From: Nosocomiicoccus ampullae
GTDB taxonomy: Bacteria > Bacillota > Bacilli > Staphylococcales > Salinicoccaceae
Length of the DNA stretch: 64,000 nt
Reading direction: 5' to 3'
NCBI RefSeq assembly: GCF_019357495.1
Contig: NZ_CP079110.1
Span: 434,001 to 498,000, forward strand
Part shown: positions 47,755 through 60,592 of the stretch, piece after piece
Layout of the letters: each line of letters begins with the position of its first letter
Numbering within the stretch: position 1 is the first letter of the stretch
Program-made: the position numbers and the translations under genes
Notes under the pieces: model-generated
The model's input: only the letters and a program-made list of their open reading frames with translations
What the model was told of the DNA's origin: nothing
The model's database searches: none

Positions 47755-50493
47755 ATGGATTATAAAGATACGCTACTCATGCCGCATACGAAATTTAAAA
47801 TGCGCGGTGGATTAATTACAAAAGAACCAGATATGCAAAAACGCTGGAAAGAAATGGATTTATACAACAAGAAACTTGAACTAAATAAAGGTAATGAACC
47901 TTACGTACTACACGATGGCCCACCGTATGCAAATGGTGCGATTCATATGGGTCACGCGTTAAATAAAATCGTAAAAGACATTATTAACCGTAACAAACAA
48001 ATGCAAGGTTACTTTACACCATACGTTCCAGGATGGGACACACACGGTTTACCGATTGAACAAGCACTAACAAATAAAGGTGTAGACCGTAACAAAATGT
48101 CAATTAGCGAATTCCGTAAAAAATGTGAAGAATTCGCAAACAAACAAGTTCAAGGCCAAATGGAAGGCTTTATGCGTATGGGTATCGATGGAGAGTGGGA
48201 TAACCCGTATTTAACTTATAAACCTGAATTTGAAGCGGCACAAGTACGTGTCTTAAAAGATATGGCAGAACGCGGGTTAATTTACCGTGGTAAAAAGCCT
48301 GTCTACTGGTCACCAGTATCAGAGTCAAGTTTAGCTGAAGCAGAGCTTGAATATAAAGATAAGCGTTCACCATCAATCTATGTATCATTTAAAGTTGAAA
48401 ATGGTAATGACGTACTTGAAAAAGGTGTGAACTTAGTAATCTGGACAACGACACCTTGGACAATTCCGTCAAACTTAGCGATCGCAGTACATCCTGATTT
48501 AAACTATGTTCAGTTTAATTATGAAGGTGAAGCATACGTTATCGTTGAAGATTTAATTGACACATTTTTAGAAGAAGTCGAATGGGATAAAGACAAAGTC
48601 GAAAGAACGAAAGAATTTAAAGGTTCTGAAATTGAACGCGTTGAAGCGAAACACCCATTATTTGACCGTACGAGTCTCGTTATTTTAGGTGACCACGTAA
48701 CAACAGACGGTGGTACAGGACTTGTCCATACAGCACCAGGTCACGGGGATGACGACTATAAAGTTGCACAACATTATAATCTTGATATTTTATCTCCAGT
48801 GGATGATAAAGGTGTATTTACTGAAGAAGCAGGTAAATATGAAGGGTTATACTATGATGATGCAAACAAAGTAGTTGGAGAAGATTTAGATGAAGCTGGT
48901 GCGTTAATTAAACTTAAATTCATTACGCACTCATATCCACATGATTGGCGTTCTAAAACACCAGTAATCTTCCGTGCAACACCACAATGGTTTGCGTCAA
49001 TTGAAAACGTACGAGAAGAAATTTTAGATGCATTAAACGACACAAAATTCCAAGTTGAGTGGAACAAAGAACGTATGTACAATATGATTAAAAATCGTGG
49101 AGACTGGGTGATTTCTCGTCAACGTGTATGGGGTGTACCTCTACCATTCTTCTATGCTGAAAATGGTGAACCAATTGTAGATGCTGAAGTTATGGAACAC
49201 GTTGGAGGATTATTTGAAACACATGGTAGTAACATTTGGTTTGAATGGGATGCTAAAGACTTATTACCAGAAGGGTTTACGCACGAAAGCTCACCAAATG
49301 GTAAATTTGAAAAAGAAACAGATATTATGGATGTTTGGTTTGACTCAGGATCAACTCATAGAGGTGTGTTAGACGAGAGAGATTACTTAACATATCCAGC
49401 AGACTTATATTTTGAAGGTTCAGACCAATATAGAGGTTGGTTTAACTCTTCACTGATTACGAGTGTTGCAACGCGTGGTGTATCACCATATAAAGAATTA
49501 CTTTCACACGGATTTGTTATGGACGGAGAAGGTAAAAAAATGTCTAAATCACTCGGTAACGTCGTAGATCCAACGAAGATTATGAACCAAATGGGTGCAG
49601 ACATCATTCGTTTATGGGCATTCTCAAGTGACTTTGAAGAAGACGTTCGTATTTCTGATGACATCTTAAAACAAGTGTCAGACGTTTATCGTAAAATCCG
49701 TAACACAGTGCGATTCTTACTTGGTAACTTAAGTGACTTTAACGTAGAAACTGATAAAGTCGCATACGATGATTTATATGATGTTGACAAATATATGTAC
49801 AACAAATTTAGTAAGTTCTATAACGAAACTAGAGACAACTATGACGCATACAACTACATTACGATTTATCAATCATTACAGAACTTTATCAACGTAGACT
49901 TATCAAACTTCTATTTAGACTATGCAAAAGATATTTTATATATCGAAAAAGAAGATTCTAGAGTAAGACGTAGTGTTCAAACGGTTCTATTTCGTATTTT
50001 AGAAGACTTAACAAAAGTGTTAGCGCCAGTGCTTGTTCACACAGCTGAAGACATTTACGATCATTCACCAAACAGAACTGCTGAAAGTATCCACTTAACA
50101 TACTTTAGTGACAAAGAAGACGTCGATGAAGCAGTACTAAAAAAATGGGCACAAATTATGGCAGTTCGTGATGATGTTTATAAAGCATTAGAAGTCGCTC
50201 GTAACGAAAAAGTAATCGGTAAGTCACTGGATGCAAAAGTGACGTTAACATTACCTGAAGGGCTAGATAAAGACAGCATTAACTCTGAATTTACTCAGTT
50301 ATTCATCGTGTCACAAGTTGAAATTGTTGATGAATTAGAAGACGGTACAGAGTACGCAAATTCAACTGTAAAAGTCGAGCATGCGGACGGTGAGAAATGT
50401 GCGCGCTGCTGGAACTATAAGACTGATGAAAACCTTGTGACAGGTAAAGATGACATTTGTGATCGTTGCCGCTCTGTCGTTGGCGAAAACTAG
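47755..50493 (+). CDS. ileS: Isoleucyl-tRNA synthetase
   Basis: Charges tRNA(Ile); class I synthetase of 912 residues. The HIGH motif occurs as HMGH at 64-67, after [16 protein letters not shown] is near residue 600. The editing domain lies between them ([17 protein letters not shown], then [13 protein letters not shown]). The C-terminal zinc ribbon has CARCW and CDRC. This is the bacterial type with the short C-terminus. GGAGG precedes the ATG. Confidence 0.98.
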   Translation: MDYKDTLLMPHTKFKMRGGLITKEPDMQKRWKEMDLYNKKLELNKGNEPYVLHDGPPYANGAIHMGHALNKIVKDIINRNKQMQGYFTPYVPGWDTHGLPIEQALTNKGVDRNKMSISEFRKKCEEFANKQVQGQMEGFMRMGIDGEWDNPYLTYKPEFEAAQVRVLKDMAERGLIYRGKKPVYWSPVSESSLAEAELEYKDKRSPSIYVSFKVENGNDVLEKGVNLVIWTTTPWTIPSNLAIAVHPDLNYVQFNYEGEAYVIVEDLIDTFLEEVEWDKDKVERTKEFKGSEIERVEAKHPLFDRTSLVILGDHVTTDGGTGLVHTAPGHGDDDYKVAQHYNLDILSPVDDKGVFTEEAGKYEGLYYDDANKVVGEDLDEAGALIKLKFITHSYPHDWRSKTPVIFRATPQWFASIENVREEILDALNDTKFQVEWNKERMYNMIKNRGDWVISRQRVWGVPLPFFYAENGEPIVDAEVMEHVGGLFETHGSNIWFEWDAKDLLPEGFTHESSPNGKFEKETDIMDVWFDSGSTHRGVLDERDYLTYPADLYFEGSDQYRGWFNSSLITSVATRGVSPYKELLSHGFVMDGEGKKMSKSLGNVVDPTKIMNQMGADIIRLWAFSSDFEEDVRISDDILKQVSDVYRKIRNTVRFLLGNLSDFNVETDKVAYDDLYDVDKYMYNKFSKFYNETRDNYDAYNYITIYQSLQNFINVDLSNFYLDYAKDILYIEKEDSRVRRSVQTVLFRILEDLTKVLAPVLVHTAEDIYDHSPNRTAESIHLTYFSDKEDVDEAVLKKWAQIMAVRDDVYKALEVARNEKVIGKSLDAKVTLTLPEGLDKDSINSEFTQLFIVSQVEIVDELEDGTEYANSTVKVEHADGEKCARCWNYKTDENLVTGKDDICDRCRSVVGEN

Positions 50494-50501
50494 GTGAGAC
50501 G

Positions 50502-50981
50502 ATGAAAGCTTACCGAATTTTGCCGATGAGTATACTTGGTATAGTCATTGTTGCGATTGATCAATTAACAAAATTCCTCGTAGTTAAATATATGGACTAC
50601 GGGGCATCTATACCAATTATCGACAACTTTTTATCAATTACGTCACACCGAAACGAAGGTGCAGCGTGGGGAATGTTAGAAGGTAAAATGTGGCTATTTT
50701 ACATTATTACTGTATTTGTGATTATCATGCTTTTATTCTTTTATAAAAAAGAAGCAAAAAATGATCTGTTATTACAAATCTCATTAACATTACTTATTGC
50801 AGGCGCATTCGGGAACTTCATTGACCGTGTGTTATTTCAGAAAGTTGTCGATATGATTGATACGATGATTTTCTCATATGACTTTCCGATTTTTAACGTC
50901 GCGGATTCTAGTTTAACAATCGGTGTCATTTTAATGATTATTCAAATCTTTTCAGAGCGTGGTGAAGCAAATGGAAATTAA
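50502..50981 (+). CDS. lspA: Lipoprotein signal peptidase (SPase II)
   Basis: Aspartyl membrane protease that cuts prolipoproteins such as CtaC, 159 residues and four helices. SHRNEGAAWGML, AGAFGNFIDRV and FPIFNVADSSLTIG carry the conserved asparagines and the two catalytic aspartates. The ATG at 50502 gives the normal N-terminus. It begins eight bases after ileS and overlaps rluD by 11 bases; ileS-lspA-rluD is a conserved run. Confidence 0.96.
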   Translation: MKAYRILPMSILGIVIVAIDQLTKFLVVKYMDYGASIPIIDNFLSITSHRNEGAAWGMLEGKMWLFYIITVFVIIMLLFFYKKEAKNDLLLQISLTLLIAGAFGNFIDRVLFQKVVDMIDTMIFSYDFPIFNVADSSLTIGVILMIIQIFSERGEANGN

Positions 50982-51876
50982 AATTGATGAAAGTAACGTA
51001 AATAAAAGAATCGATCAGTTACTTACAAAAGAAATAGAAGACAGCTCTCGTACGGAAATTCAAAATCGCTTAAAAGAAGGAAATATCGTTGTAAATGACG
51101 TGGTCGTTAAACCGAATTACAAAGTGAAGTTAAATGACGTAATTACAGTTTACGAACGTGAAATTGAAACAGTTGATATAACACCGGAGAATTTAAACTT
51201 AGATATTATCTATGAAGATAAAGACGTTGCAGTTATAAATAAACCGTCAGGTATGGTGGTACACCCGTCAGCTGGACATAGTAGTCATACGTTAGTAAAT
51301 GGGTTGCTTTATCAACTAGAGTCATTATCAGGTATTAACGGTGAATACCGCCCAGGTATTGTTCATAGAATTGATAAAGACACTAGTGGTCTTTTAATGG
51401 TCGCAAAAAATGATGTGTCACACCGTGAATTAAGCGAACAGCTAAAAGATAAGACGGTAGATAGACGATATGTTGCGCTTGTTCACGGAGTAATTCCACA
51501 CAATAAAGGGACTATTGACGCACCAATTGGACGTAATAAAGAAAAACGTCAACAAATGGCAGTCGTTGATGACGGAAAAGATGCAGTGACACATTTTAAC
51601 GTTTTAGAACGTTTTCTAGATTACACATTAATCGAAGCGATTTTAGAAACTGGTCGTACACACCAAATTCGTGTTCATATGGATTATATCGGTTATCCGA
51701 TCGTTGGAGACCCTGTGTACGGTAGAAAAAGTAAGTTTAAAACTGACGGACAATTATTACATGCAAAAACAGTTGGATTTACACATCCAACTACAAAAGA
51801 ACGTTTAAGTTTTTCTTCAGATTTACCAAAAGAATTTAATTCGATACTTGAAAAAATACGTTTTGAAAAAAGCTAA
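50971..51876 (+). CDS. rluD: Ribosomal large subunit pseudouridine synthase, RluD family
   Basis: Makes pseudouridine in 23S rRNA; 301 residues. An S4 domain occupies about 10-75 and the RluA-type catalytic domain follows, with IVHRIDKDTSGLLMVAK (catalytic aspartate) and TGRTHQIRVHM. VINKPSGMVVHPSAGH is typical. The ATG at 50971 is chosen over the GTG four codons upstream. B. subtilis YlyB is the equivalent at this place. Target position not proven from sequence. Confidence 0.93.
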   Translation: MEIKIDESNVNKRIDQLLTKEIEDSSRTEIQNRLKEGNIVVNDVVVKPNYKVKLNDVITVYEREIETVDITPENLNLDIIYEDKDVAVINKPSGMVVHPSAGHSSHTLVNGLLYQLESLSGINGEYRPGIVHRIDKDTSGLLMVAKNDVSHRELSEQLKDKTVDRRYVALVHGVIPHNKGTIDAPIGRNKEKRQQMAVVDDGKDAVTHFNVLERFLDYTLIEAILETGRTHQIRVHMDYIGYPIVGDPVYGRKSKFKTDGQLLHAKTVGFTHPTTKERLSFSSDLPKEFNSILEKIRFEKS

Positions 51877-51885
51877 TTTATATTG

Positions 51886-51914
51886 TTGACAAATATTAAG
51901 AAGAAGACTAATAT
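51886..51914 (+). promoter_or_regulatory. Promoter of the pyrimidine operon
   Basis: Perfect TTGACA (51886-51891), 17 bases, TAATAT (51909-51914). TATAAT three bases further on could serve instead with a 20-base spacer. Confidence 0.6.
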
Positions 51915-51932
51915 AATAATCAACATAAATAA

Positions 51933-52074
51933 ATACTTATGTGTCTTTAAAACTGGTCCCGTGAGGCCGAAAAGACATGATGAAACGTATATATATAATA
52001 CTGGTGTCACTATATAGAATATATAGGCCAGTTTTGCTACGCGTATACTCATGTCTTAGGCATGAGTATTTTTT
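51933..52074 (+). promoter_or_regulatory. PyrR-dependent attenuator before pyrR
   Basis: The leader contains the PyrR-binding consensus CCCGTGAGG (51958-51966) inside a hairpin closed by TGTCTTT and AAAAGACA. The terminator is ATACTCATG (52045-52053) with CATGAGTAT (52061-52069) and a T-run. ATACTTATG at 51933-51941 can pair with the same 3' arm and so act as antiterminator. UMP-bound PyrR should stabilise the binding hairpin and let the terminator form (established for B. subtilis). It is the only attenuator seen in this operon. Confidence 0.8.
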
Positions 52075-52099
52075 TATGATTATTAGGAGGGTTCTTGTA

Positions 52100-52615
52100 A
52101 TGAAGAGAACTATTTTAGATGAACAAGGAATTAACCGAAGCTTAACGAGAATGTCGCACGAAATCTTAGAAAAATATAAGGGCAGTGAAAATATCGTACT
52201 TCTTGGTATTAAAAGACGCGGTGAATATCTCGGTAATAGAATGAGAGAAAAAATCGAGACAATTGAAGGACATCCTGTCGATGGTGGTACGATTGACATT
52301 CAAAACTTTAGAGACGACACAAAGAGAAGTGAAAATACAGATGGTCTCGATACAAGTATCAATTTAAACGACAAACACGTCGTACTTGTTGATGACGTAC
52401 TACAAACAGGTCGAACAATTCGAGCGGCAATCGACGCAGTAATGTTCCACCACAGACCAAAGACGATTTCACTTGCAGTGCTCGTTGACAGAGGACATAG
52501 AGAGTTACCAATACGTCCAGATTTTGTCGGTAAAAATATTCCAACGTCAAGTGAAGAAGATGTCGTCGTACAAATTGAAGAAGTCGACGGCGAGAATTCG
52601 GTCTCAATTTCTTAA
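52100..52615 (+). CDS. pyrR: Pyrimidine operon regulator PyrR, uracil phosphoribosyltransferase-like
   Basis: RNA-binding attenuation protein that senses UMP, with weak uracil phosphoribosyltransferase activity; 171 residues. The PRPP motif is [17 protein letters not shown], and [13 protein letters not shown]-type ([15 protein letters not shown]) is the other conserved loop. GGAGG at 52086-52090 sets the ATG at 52100; the open frame from 51977 would start inside the attenuator. pyrB follows after 39 bases, without pyrP between them. Confidence 0.96.
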   Translation: MKRTILDEQGINRSLTRMSHEILEKYKGSENIVLLGIKRRGEYLGNRMREKIETIEGHPVDGGTIDIQNFRDDTKRSENTDGLDTSINLNDKHVVLVDDVLQTGRTIRAAIDAVMFHHRPKTISLAVLVDRGHRELPIRPDFVGKNIPTSSEEDVVVQIEEVDGENSVSIS

Positions 52616-52654
52616 TCTAAACTCCAAAATCTAAAAAACCGGAGGCAATATACA

Positions 52655-53572
52655 ATGAAAAACTTATTATCAATGGATCACGTATCACCTAGAGAGATTT
52701 ACGAAATTATTACTCGCGCACAAGAAATTAAAAAAGGTGATTACTCAAAATTTGCAGAAGATACAACAGTTTGTAACTTATTCTTTGAAACGTCAACACG
52801 TACAAAATCAAGTTTCGAAATGGCTGAATTTAGACTTGGTATGCATGCAATTCCGTTTGAAGTATCACAATCTGCAGTGCAAAAAGGTGAGTCATTATAC
52901 GATACTTGTAAAACTCTAGAAGCAATCGGTGTAGATGCATTAGTTATTAGACACCCTGATAATAAGTACTACGAGCAATTAGAAGGAATTAACATTCCAG
53001 TTATCAACGGTGGAGACGGAAGTGGAAGCCACCCTTCACAATCTCTACTTGATATGATGACAATTTACGAGCACCATGGCCGTATTCACGGACTAAAAAT
53101 CGTCATTGTAGGGGATATCGTTCACTCACGCGTTGCAAAATCAAACGCAACAGCACTACGTAATATGGGTGCTGAAGTATACTTCTCAGGTCCTGAAGAA
53201 TATCAAGATCATTCATTAGGTGTGCCTTACATGGATTTAGACGAAGCGGTTGAAGAGTGTGATGTTGTTATGATGTTACGTGTACAAAACGAACGTCACG
53301 ACAGAAAAATGTTACTATCAAATATCGAATATAACCAAAGATACGGTATTAACCAAGGTCGTGTTGCACGCATGAAAGATGACGCGATATTAATGCACCC
53401 AGCACCAATGAACCGCGGTGTAGAAATCACTGACGAGTGTGTTGAAGGTGATAAGAGTGTCATCTTCGAACAAATGGCAAATGGTGTATTTATCAGAATG
53501 AGTATTTTAGAAAGAGTTCTTGAAGGAGAGAAATCTAGTGCTTTTAAAACGAGCAAAGTTACTGTTAGATAA
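52655..53572 (+). CDS. pyrB: Aspartate carbamoyltransferase, catalytic chain
   Basis: Joins carbamoyl phosphate and aspartate, the first committed pyrimidine step; 305 residues. [16 protein letters not shown] is the carbamoyl-phosphate loop, [15 protein letters not shown] the second motif. No regulatory pyrI gene is present, as usual in Firmicutes. CGGAGGC precedes the ATG. Its last 35 bases overlap pyrC. Confidence 0.97.
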   Translation: MKNLLSMDHVSPREIYEIITRAQEIKKGDYSKFAEDTTVCNLFFETSTRTKSSFEMAEFRLGMHAIPFEVSQSAVQKGESLYDTCKTLEAIGVDALVIRHPDNKYYEQLEGINIPVINGGDGSGSHPSQSLLDMMTIYEHHGRIHGLKIVIVGDIVHSRVAKSNATALRNMGAEVYFSGPEEYQDHSLGVPYMDLDEAVEECDVVMMLRVQNERHDRKMLLSNIEYNQRYGINQGRVARMKDDAILMHPAPMNRGVEITDECVEGDKSVIFEQMANGVFIRMSILERVLEGEKSSAFKTSKVTVR

Positions 53573-54800
53573 TAAGTTCATCGAAAAAGATGTATTAATT
53601 GAAGATGGTAAGATTAAAGAGATTAACGAATCTATCGAGGAAAGTGGTCATGACATCATCGACTTAGAAGGTAAACTGTTAACACCAGGTCTAGTCGATG
53701 TACATGTTCACTTTAGAGAACCAGGATTTGAACATAAAGAAACGATCAAAACGGGGTCTTTAGCAGCTGCACGAGGTGGATTTACGACAGTTTGCCCAAT
53801 GCCAAACACAAAACCAATTATCGATACGGTTGAAAGACTTGATCAGGTCAATGAAATTATTGAGCGTGACGCAGCCATTCGCGTATTACCATATGTATCG
53901 ATTACTGAAGGGTTAAGTGGAGAAAAACTCGTTGATTTTGACGGATTAAAAGCACACGGTGCGTTTGCATTCACAGATGACGGTGTCGGTGTACAAACAG
54001 CTAAAGTAATGTATGAAGCAATGAAAAAAGCAGCATCAATTAACATGCCAATCGTTGCACATACTGAAGACAACTCCCTCGCTGGTACAGGTGCGGTACA
54101 TGAAGGTGACGTTTCAGAAAGACTTGACGTTGAAGGAATTCCAAGCCTTGCTGAGTCAACACAAATTGCACGTGACGTATTACTTGCTGAAGCAGCAGAT
54201 TGTCATTACCACGTCTGTCACGTGTCAACAAAAGAATCTGTACGAGTCATTCGTGATGCAAAACGTGCAGGTATTAAAGTTACTGCAGAAGTGACTCCAC
54301 ACCACTTAGTATTAGATGAGAATGACTTTAAAGAGTTAGATCCAAACTTTAAAATGAACCCACCATTACGTGGCAGTGACGACCGTGAGGCATTAATTGA
54401 AGGATTACTCGACGGGACAATTGATTTTATCGCTACAGATCATGCACCGCATCATAAAGATGAAAAAGCGGTTGGTGTTTCGAAAGCACCATTTGGAATT
54501 GTCGGTATTGAACACGCATTCCAGTTACTTTATACAAAACTTGTAAAAACAGAAGTATTTACGTTACAACAACTCGTTGATTTTATGACAGTTAAACCAA
54601 GTAAAGTGTTTAATCTTGATAGCGGTGAAATTAAAGAAGGAAAAGCTGCTGATTTAACAATCATCGATTTAGAAGATCACGTGACGATTACTGAAGATGG
54701 ATTCGTATCTAAAGCAAGTAACTCACCGTTTATTGGTGAAGCACTAGAGTCAGATATTTACATGACAATTTGTGACGGAAAAATCGTCTACGAAAAATAA
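53538..54800 (+). CDS. pyrC: Dihydroorotase
   Basis: Zinc enzyme closing carbamoyl aspartate to dihydroorotate; 420 residues from the GTG at 53538, which has AAGGAGAG upstream inside pyr[18 protein letters not shown] has the metal-binding HxH, and [12 protein letters not shown] the catalytic aspartate. It is the type I (PyrC-AllB-like) form of Firmicutes. In B. subtilis pyrAA and pyrAB would come next; here pyrK follows after 13 bases. Confidence 0.96.
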   Translation: MLLKRAKLLLDNKFIEKDVLIEDGKIKEINESIEESGHDIIDLEGKLLTPGLVDVHVHFREPGFEHKETIKTGSLAAARGGFTTVCPMPNTKPIIDTVERLDQVNEIIERDAAIRVLPYVSITEGLSGEKLVDFDGLKAHGAFAFTDDGVGVQTAKVMYEAMKKAASINMPIVAHTEDNSLAGTGAVHEGDVSERLDVEGIPSLAESTQIARDVLLAEAADCHYHVCHVSTKESVRVIRDAKRAGIKVTAEVTPHHLVLDENDFKELDPNFKMNPPLRGSDDREALIEGLLDGTIDFIATDHAPHHKDEKAVGVSKAPFGIVGIEHAFQLLYTKLVKTEVFTLQQLVDFMTVKPSKVFNLDSGEIKEGKAADLTIIDLEDHVTITEDGFVSKASNSPFIGEALESDIYMTICDGKIVYEK

Positions 54801-54813
54801 TAGGAGTGTCGAC

Positions 54814-56462
<1,649 letters not shown>

Positions 56463-56471
56463 GAGGATACA

Positions 56472-57164
56472 ATGAATACACCAATTATTGCACTTGACTT
56501 TAATCGTTATGAAGAAGTAGAAAACTTCTTAAAACAATTCGATGAAAAACTATACGTTAAAGTTGGTATGGAATTATATATGCTAGAAGGACGTAATGTC
56601 ATTAAAGAAATTCGCGCGATGGGGCACGACTTATTTTTAGATTTAAAACTTCATGACATTCCAAATACGGTGTCACGTACGATGGCAGGCCTTGGACGTT
56701 TAGATGTACAAATGGTTAACGTACATGCACGTGGAGGTAGTGAAATGATGCGCCGCGCAAATGAAAGCTTTAAAGAATATAATCCAGACGGAATTTGTAT
56801 TGCGGTTACAGAGTTAACGAGTACAAATGAGCATATGGTTCAACAAGAACTTCAGTCGAAATTACCACTTAGAGAATCAGTATTAAATTTAGCTCAATTG
56901 ACTCATGATGCTGGTCTAGACGGAGTTGTTTCATCACCATTAGAAAGTCAAATGCTACATGAAAAAATTGGTCCAGACTTTTTAACAATTACACCAGGTA
57001 TTCGCCTAAAAGAAAATCAAACGGACGACCAAGTCCGTATTGTAACACCAGATGAAGCAAGAGAACTTGGGTCGAATTACATAGTTGTCGGACGTCCAAT
57101 TACACAGTCAGACAACCCAGTTGAAAGTTATCATAAAATTAAAGCAATGTGGGAGGGGAAATAA
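56472..57164 (+). CDS. pyrF: Orotidine 5'-phosphate decarboxylase
   Basis: Last step to UMP; 230 residues, TIM barrel dimer. [13 protein letters not shown] carries the catalytic Asp-Lys-Asp set, and ITPGIRL and VVGRPIT bind phosphate. Preceded by AGGAGG. The stop overlaps the pyrE start by one base (TAATG). Confidence 0.97.
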   Translation: MNTPIIALDFNRYEEVENFLKQFDEKLYVKVGMELYMLEGRNVIKEIRAMGHDLFLDLKLHDIPNTVSRTMAGLGRLDVQMVNVHARGGSEMMRRANESFKEYNPDGICIAVTELTSTNEHMVQQELQSKLPLRESVLNLAQLTHDAGLDGVVSSPLESQMLHEKIGPDFLTITPGIRLKENQTDDQVRIVTPDEARELGSNYIVVGRPITQSDNPVESYHKIKAMWEGK

Positions 57165-57772
57165 TGAGTCAACGAGTGTCAGAAATATTATTAGATATTG
57201 AAGCGGTCAAAATTCAACCAAACGATCCATTCACATGGGCGAGTGGTATTAAATCTCCAATCTACTGCGATAATCGTAAAACAATTGGATTTCCTAAAGA
57301 GAGAAAAGAACTCATTACATTATTTATTAAAAAGATAAAAGAAAATTATCCTGACGTTGAAGTCATCGCAGGCACAGCAACTGCAGGCATTCCGCACGCT
57401 GCATTTTTAGCAGCAGGCCTTGATTTACCAATGGTTTACGTACGCGGCGAAAAGAAAAAGCACGGTGCAGGTAAACAAATTGAAGGTGGAGAAGTTGAAG
57501 GTAAGAAAGTTATCCTTATCGAAGACTTATTCTCAACAGGCGGATCGAGCTTAAAAGCAGCAAAAGCTTTAGAAGAAGCTGGTGCAGAAGTCATTTCAGT
57601 GATGAGTGTATTTAGTTATGAGTTAAACGTCTTAAAAGAAAACTTTGAAGACGCAGGTTTAAGTTATGATAGTTTAAGTACAATTGACGAGATGCTTGAG
57701 TTATGTGAAGAAACAAATAGACTCGATAAGGAAGATATCGCGCTCGTTAAAAAATTTAGAGATGAATTATAA
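57164..57772 (+). CDS. pyrE: Orotate phosphoribosyltransferase
   Basis: Joins orotate and PRPP to orotidine monophosphate; 202 residues. The PRPP-binding loop is VILIEDLFSTGGSSLKAA, with KSPIYCDNRKTIGFP near the start and VRGEKKKHGAGKQIEG as the flexible catalytic loop. GGGAGGGG upstream sets the ATG at 57164. Last gene of the operon, closed by a strong terminator. Confidence 0.97.
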   Translation: MSQRVSEILLDIEAVKIQPNDPFTWASGIKSPIYCDNRKTIGFPKERKELITLFIKKIKENYPDVEVIAGTATAGIPHAAFLAAGLDLPMVYVRGEKKKHGAGKQIEGGEVEGKKVILIEDLFSTGGSSLKAAKALEEAGAEVISVMSVFSYELNVLKENFEDAGLSYDSLSTIDEMLELCEETNRLDKEDIALVKKFRDEL

Positions 57773-57777
57773 AATGA

Positions 57778-57812
57778 AAGCACTCGACCTAAAGGTCGAG
57801 TGCTTCTTTTTA
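57778..57812 (+). terminator. Terminator after pyrE
   Basis: Twelve-base stem AAGCACTCGACC / GGTCGAGTGCTT with a four-base loop and a T-rich tail. Confidence 0.9.
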
Positions 57813-57845
57813 TTAGTATATAGATGTCGTGGATGACAGGTTTTT

Positions 57846-58090
57846 TATCGTTTACGAGTTTAGAATTTGTATGCAAATCTTATCTATCGTCTATGAAAAG
57901 TAATTCTCACCGACACAAATAAGAGTATTGTTTACGAAATTTTCAGTCGCAGACGATTTGACAAATATCGTTTACGAATTTCTCGATTTCCACTTTTTCG
58001 TAGACGATAATCTTTGTATCGTCTACGAAAATAAAATTCGCATACGATACTTCATTCTGTGTCGATGAGTTTTAAATTTCGCATACGATA
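57846..58090. repeat. Helically phased array of a 13-base dyad repeat
   Basis: The 368-base gap between pyrE and rqcH holds no gene after the terminator. It contains nine copies of TATCGTYTACGAA or its reverse complement, starting at 57846, 57885, 57926, 57946 (two mismatches), 57966, 57997, 58017, 58037 and 58078. Copies at 57946, 57997, 58037 and 58078 are inverted. The core TCGTNNACGA is itself a dyad. Steps are 39, 41, 20, 20, 31, 20, 20 and 41, near whole helical turns. Degenerate copies sit on the same lattice near 57825, 57865 and 58057. Both flanking genes end here, so a promoter role is unlikely. Confidence 0.85.
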
Positions 58091-58140
58091 CTAGCTACTA
58101 TCAAAAAATTAAACGATAAACGACCAAATATCATTAATAT

Positions 58141-59841
58141 CTAGTCATTATCTCTCATTTCACGAATTTCTCTTTCGACTGGGGTGACGTATATGGTCTT
58201 TTGGTCGGTATAAGTAACGAATCCTGGTTTTGTGCCTGGAATGTTTTTTACGTAGCGGATTTCTGTATAGTCGACAGGTACTGACTGTGATTCTTTCCCT
58301 TTAGAATGATACGCTGTGATTTTTGCTCCATCCAATATATCGTCTTCAGTTATTTCGCTTTCAACATGTGTAATCACAACGTGACTCCCTGGCATATCTT
58401 TAACGTGAAACCATAGATGATTTTTACTCGCATAACGGTTTGTTAAATAGTCGTTTTGCTTATTATTTTTACCAACGAGTACAGTTAAACCGTGCGTCGT
58501 CTTATATTTATTTAAGTTTACTTTTTTCTTTTTACTACGTGATTTCGAATTTCTTTTCTTAATAAAACCTTCTTGCATTAATTCTTCACGAATTTCATCG
58601 ACTTCTTCGTTTGTTGAGATCATTTCCATTTGGTGAAGTAGCGTATCTAAATATTCGACGTCCATCTCCGCAAGTTTAAGTTGTTTTTTAGCTTCTATTT
58701 CACGGTTTTTCATCTTGTTATATAGGTGATAATATCTTTGTGCGTTATCCGCTGGAGATAAATTCACCTTTAACGGAATCGATATTTCTTTGTTTTCATA
58801 GTAGTCAAAAACAGTGACTTCTTTACTAAAAGGCTTAACTTCATGCATATATGCTGTAAGCAACTCACCGTATTTTTGATAATCATCTTTACGATAAGAC
58901 TCTTTAATATCTTCTTTTAAGTTTTCAATTTTACGTTTTGTCTTATCATACGCTTGCTCGATGACGTATAAGTAATCGTTCGCTTTTTGTTTAATACTTT
59001 GTTTTACATATCTTGAATGATAAAACTCGTCAAGTAACTCTGAAAGTGTGTCAAAGTGAATTTTTTCATCGTATTTCTGATTCAATGTTTCAAGTTCGCT
59101 ATAGTAAAACTGGTCGCGTTTTCCGATATATAACGTCGGGTTTACTGTTAATTTGTCGAGAGTCTTTTTTATACCAGAAACGATATTGTCTCGACTCCAA
59201 AATCTAACGTTATTTTCTGCTTCACTAATAAATAGTGGGCTAAGTCCTTCAACATTATTGAGAATTTGTCGGTTGATTTTGCCCCCGTTAAAGTCAATTA
59301 ATTTTGGTAACTCGTTAAGTTCATCTGTTCTTGGATTTAGTTTCGGTTTTGTTGGGGGTGTTTCGTACGTAATCCCGGGGTGAATCGGACGTTCGTTTTC
59401 TGACGATGAAATATGTTTATTTGCAAATATCACTTTTTCATCGTCATCGACTAAAATAATGTTAGAATGTCGGCCCATAATTTCTATTATTAATGTTCGT
59501 TCGATCGTGTCACCAATTTCGTCACTATTAGAGACGATTATATGGATTCTACGGTCATTACCCATCTGTTTAATGTCTTGTATAATTCCAGATTCTAAAT
59601 CGCGCCTTAACATTCTTAAAAACATCGGAGGTTCAAATGGTGTCTCATATGTTTCATTTGTAAAGTGTATACGCGCTAAGCTTGGATGACTACTCACTAA
59701 TAGTGTTTTTGTTTCTCTATTTGCACGTACTTTTAATATAATAGTAGATGGATCGATTTGATGGATTCTATTTATACGCCCGCCAATGAGGGGTTTAAAG
59801 TCATTCATCAATTCATGTATGAAATTTCCGTCAAGTGCCAT
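58141..59841 (-). CDS. rqcH: Ribosome quality control protein RqcH (NFACT family, formerly FbpA/YloA)
   Basis: Binds stalled large ribosomal subunits and recruits tRNA(Ala) to add C-terminal alanine tails; 566 residues. NFACT-N with the typical opening MALDGNFIHELMNDFKPLIGGRI, a helical coiled-coil middle (about 285-430), and the NFACT-R domain with KNHLWFHVKDMPGSHVVI near 450. Older annotations call it fibronectin-binding protein, which refers to homologues and need not apply. GGAGG precedes the ATG. It ends facing pyrE. Confidence 0.95.
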   Translation of the reverse strand: MALDGNFIHELMNDFKPLIGGRINRIHQIDPSTIILKVRANRETKTLLVSSHPSLARIHFTNETYETPFEPPMFLRMLRRDLESGIIQDIKQMGNDRRIHIIVSNSDEIGDTIERTLIIEIMGRHSNIILVDDDEKVIFANKHISSSENERPIHPGITYETPPTKPKLNPRTDELNELPKLIDFNGGKINRQILNNVEGLSPLFISEAENNVRFWSRDNIVSGIKKTLDKLTVNPTLYIGKRDQFYYSELETLNQKYDEKIHFDTLSELLDEFYHSRYVKQSIKQKANDYLYVIEQAYDKTKRKIENLKEDIKESYRKDDYQKYGELLTAYMHEVKPFSKEVTVFDYYENKEISIPLKVNLSPADNAQRYYHLYNKMKNREIEAKKQLKLAEMDVEYLDTLLHQMEMISTNEEVDEIREELMQEGFIKKRNSKSRSKKKKVNLNKYKTTHGLTVLVGKNNKQNDYLTNRYASKNHLWFHVKDMPGSHVVITHVESEITEDDILDGAKITAYHSKGKESQSVPVDYTEIRYVKNIPGTKPGFVTYTDQKTIYVTPVEREIREMRDND

Positions 59842-59908
59842 TCTAAGTAACCTCCTCGTTACATATCAATTTACTTTTTCTATTATAACACCGTCGTACA
59901 TATAGTGA

Positions 59909-60591
<683 letters not shown>

Positions 60592-60592
<1 letters not shown>

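Noticed and set aside
51977-52099. Longer pyrR reading frame from 51977
   Set aside because: It would start inside the PyrR attenuator and run through the terminator. The ATG at 52100 has a good ribosome site and gives the normal length.
57846-58090. Possible CRISPR array
   Set aside because: Repeats are only 13 bases, occur in both orientations, and the spacers are 7-28 bases of AT-rich sequence. No cas genes are near.
59459-59689. Open frames on the plus strand within rqcH
   Set aside because: They are out-of-frame shadows of the minus-strand gene, without ribosome sites, and their composition is that of reversed rqcH codons.
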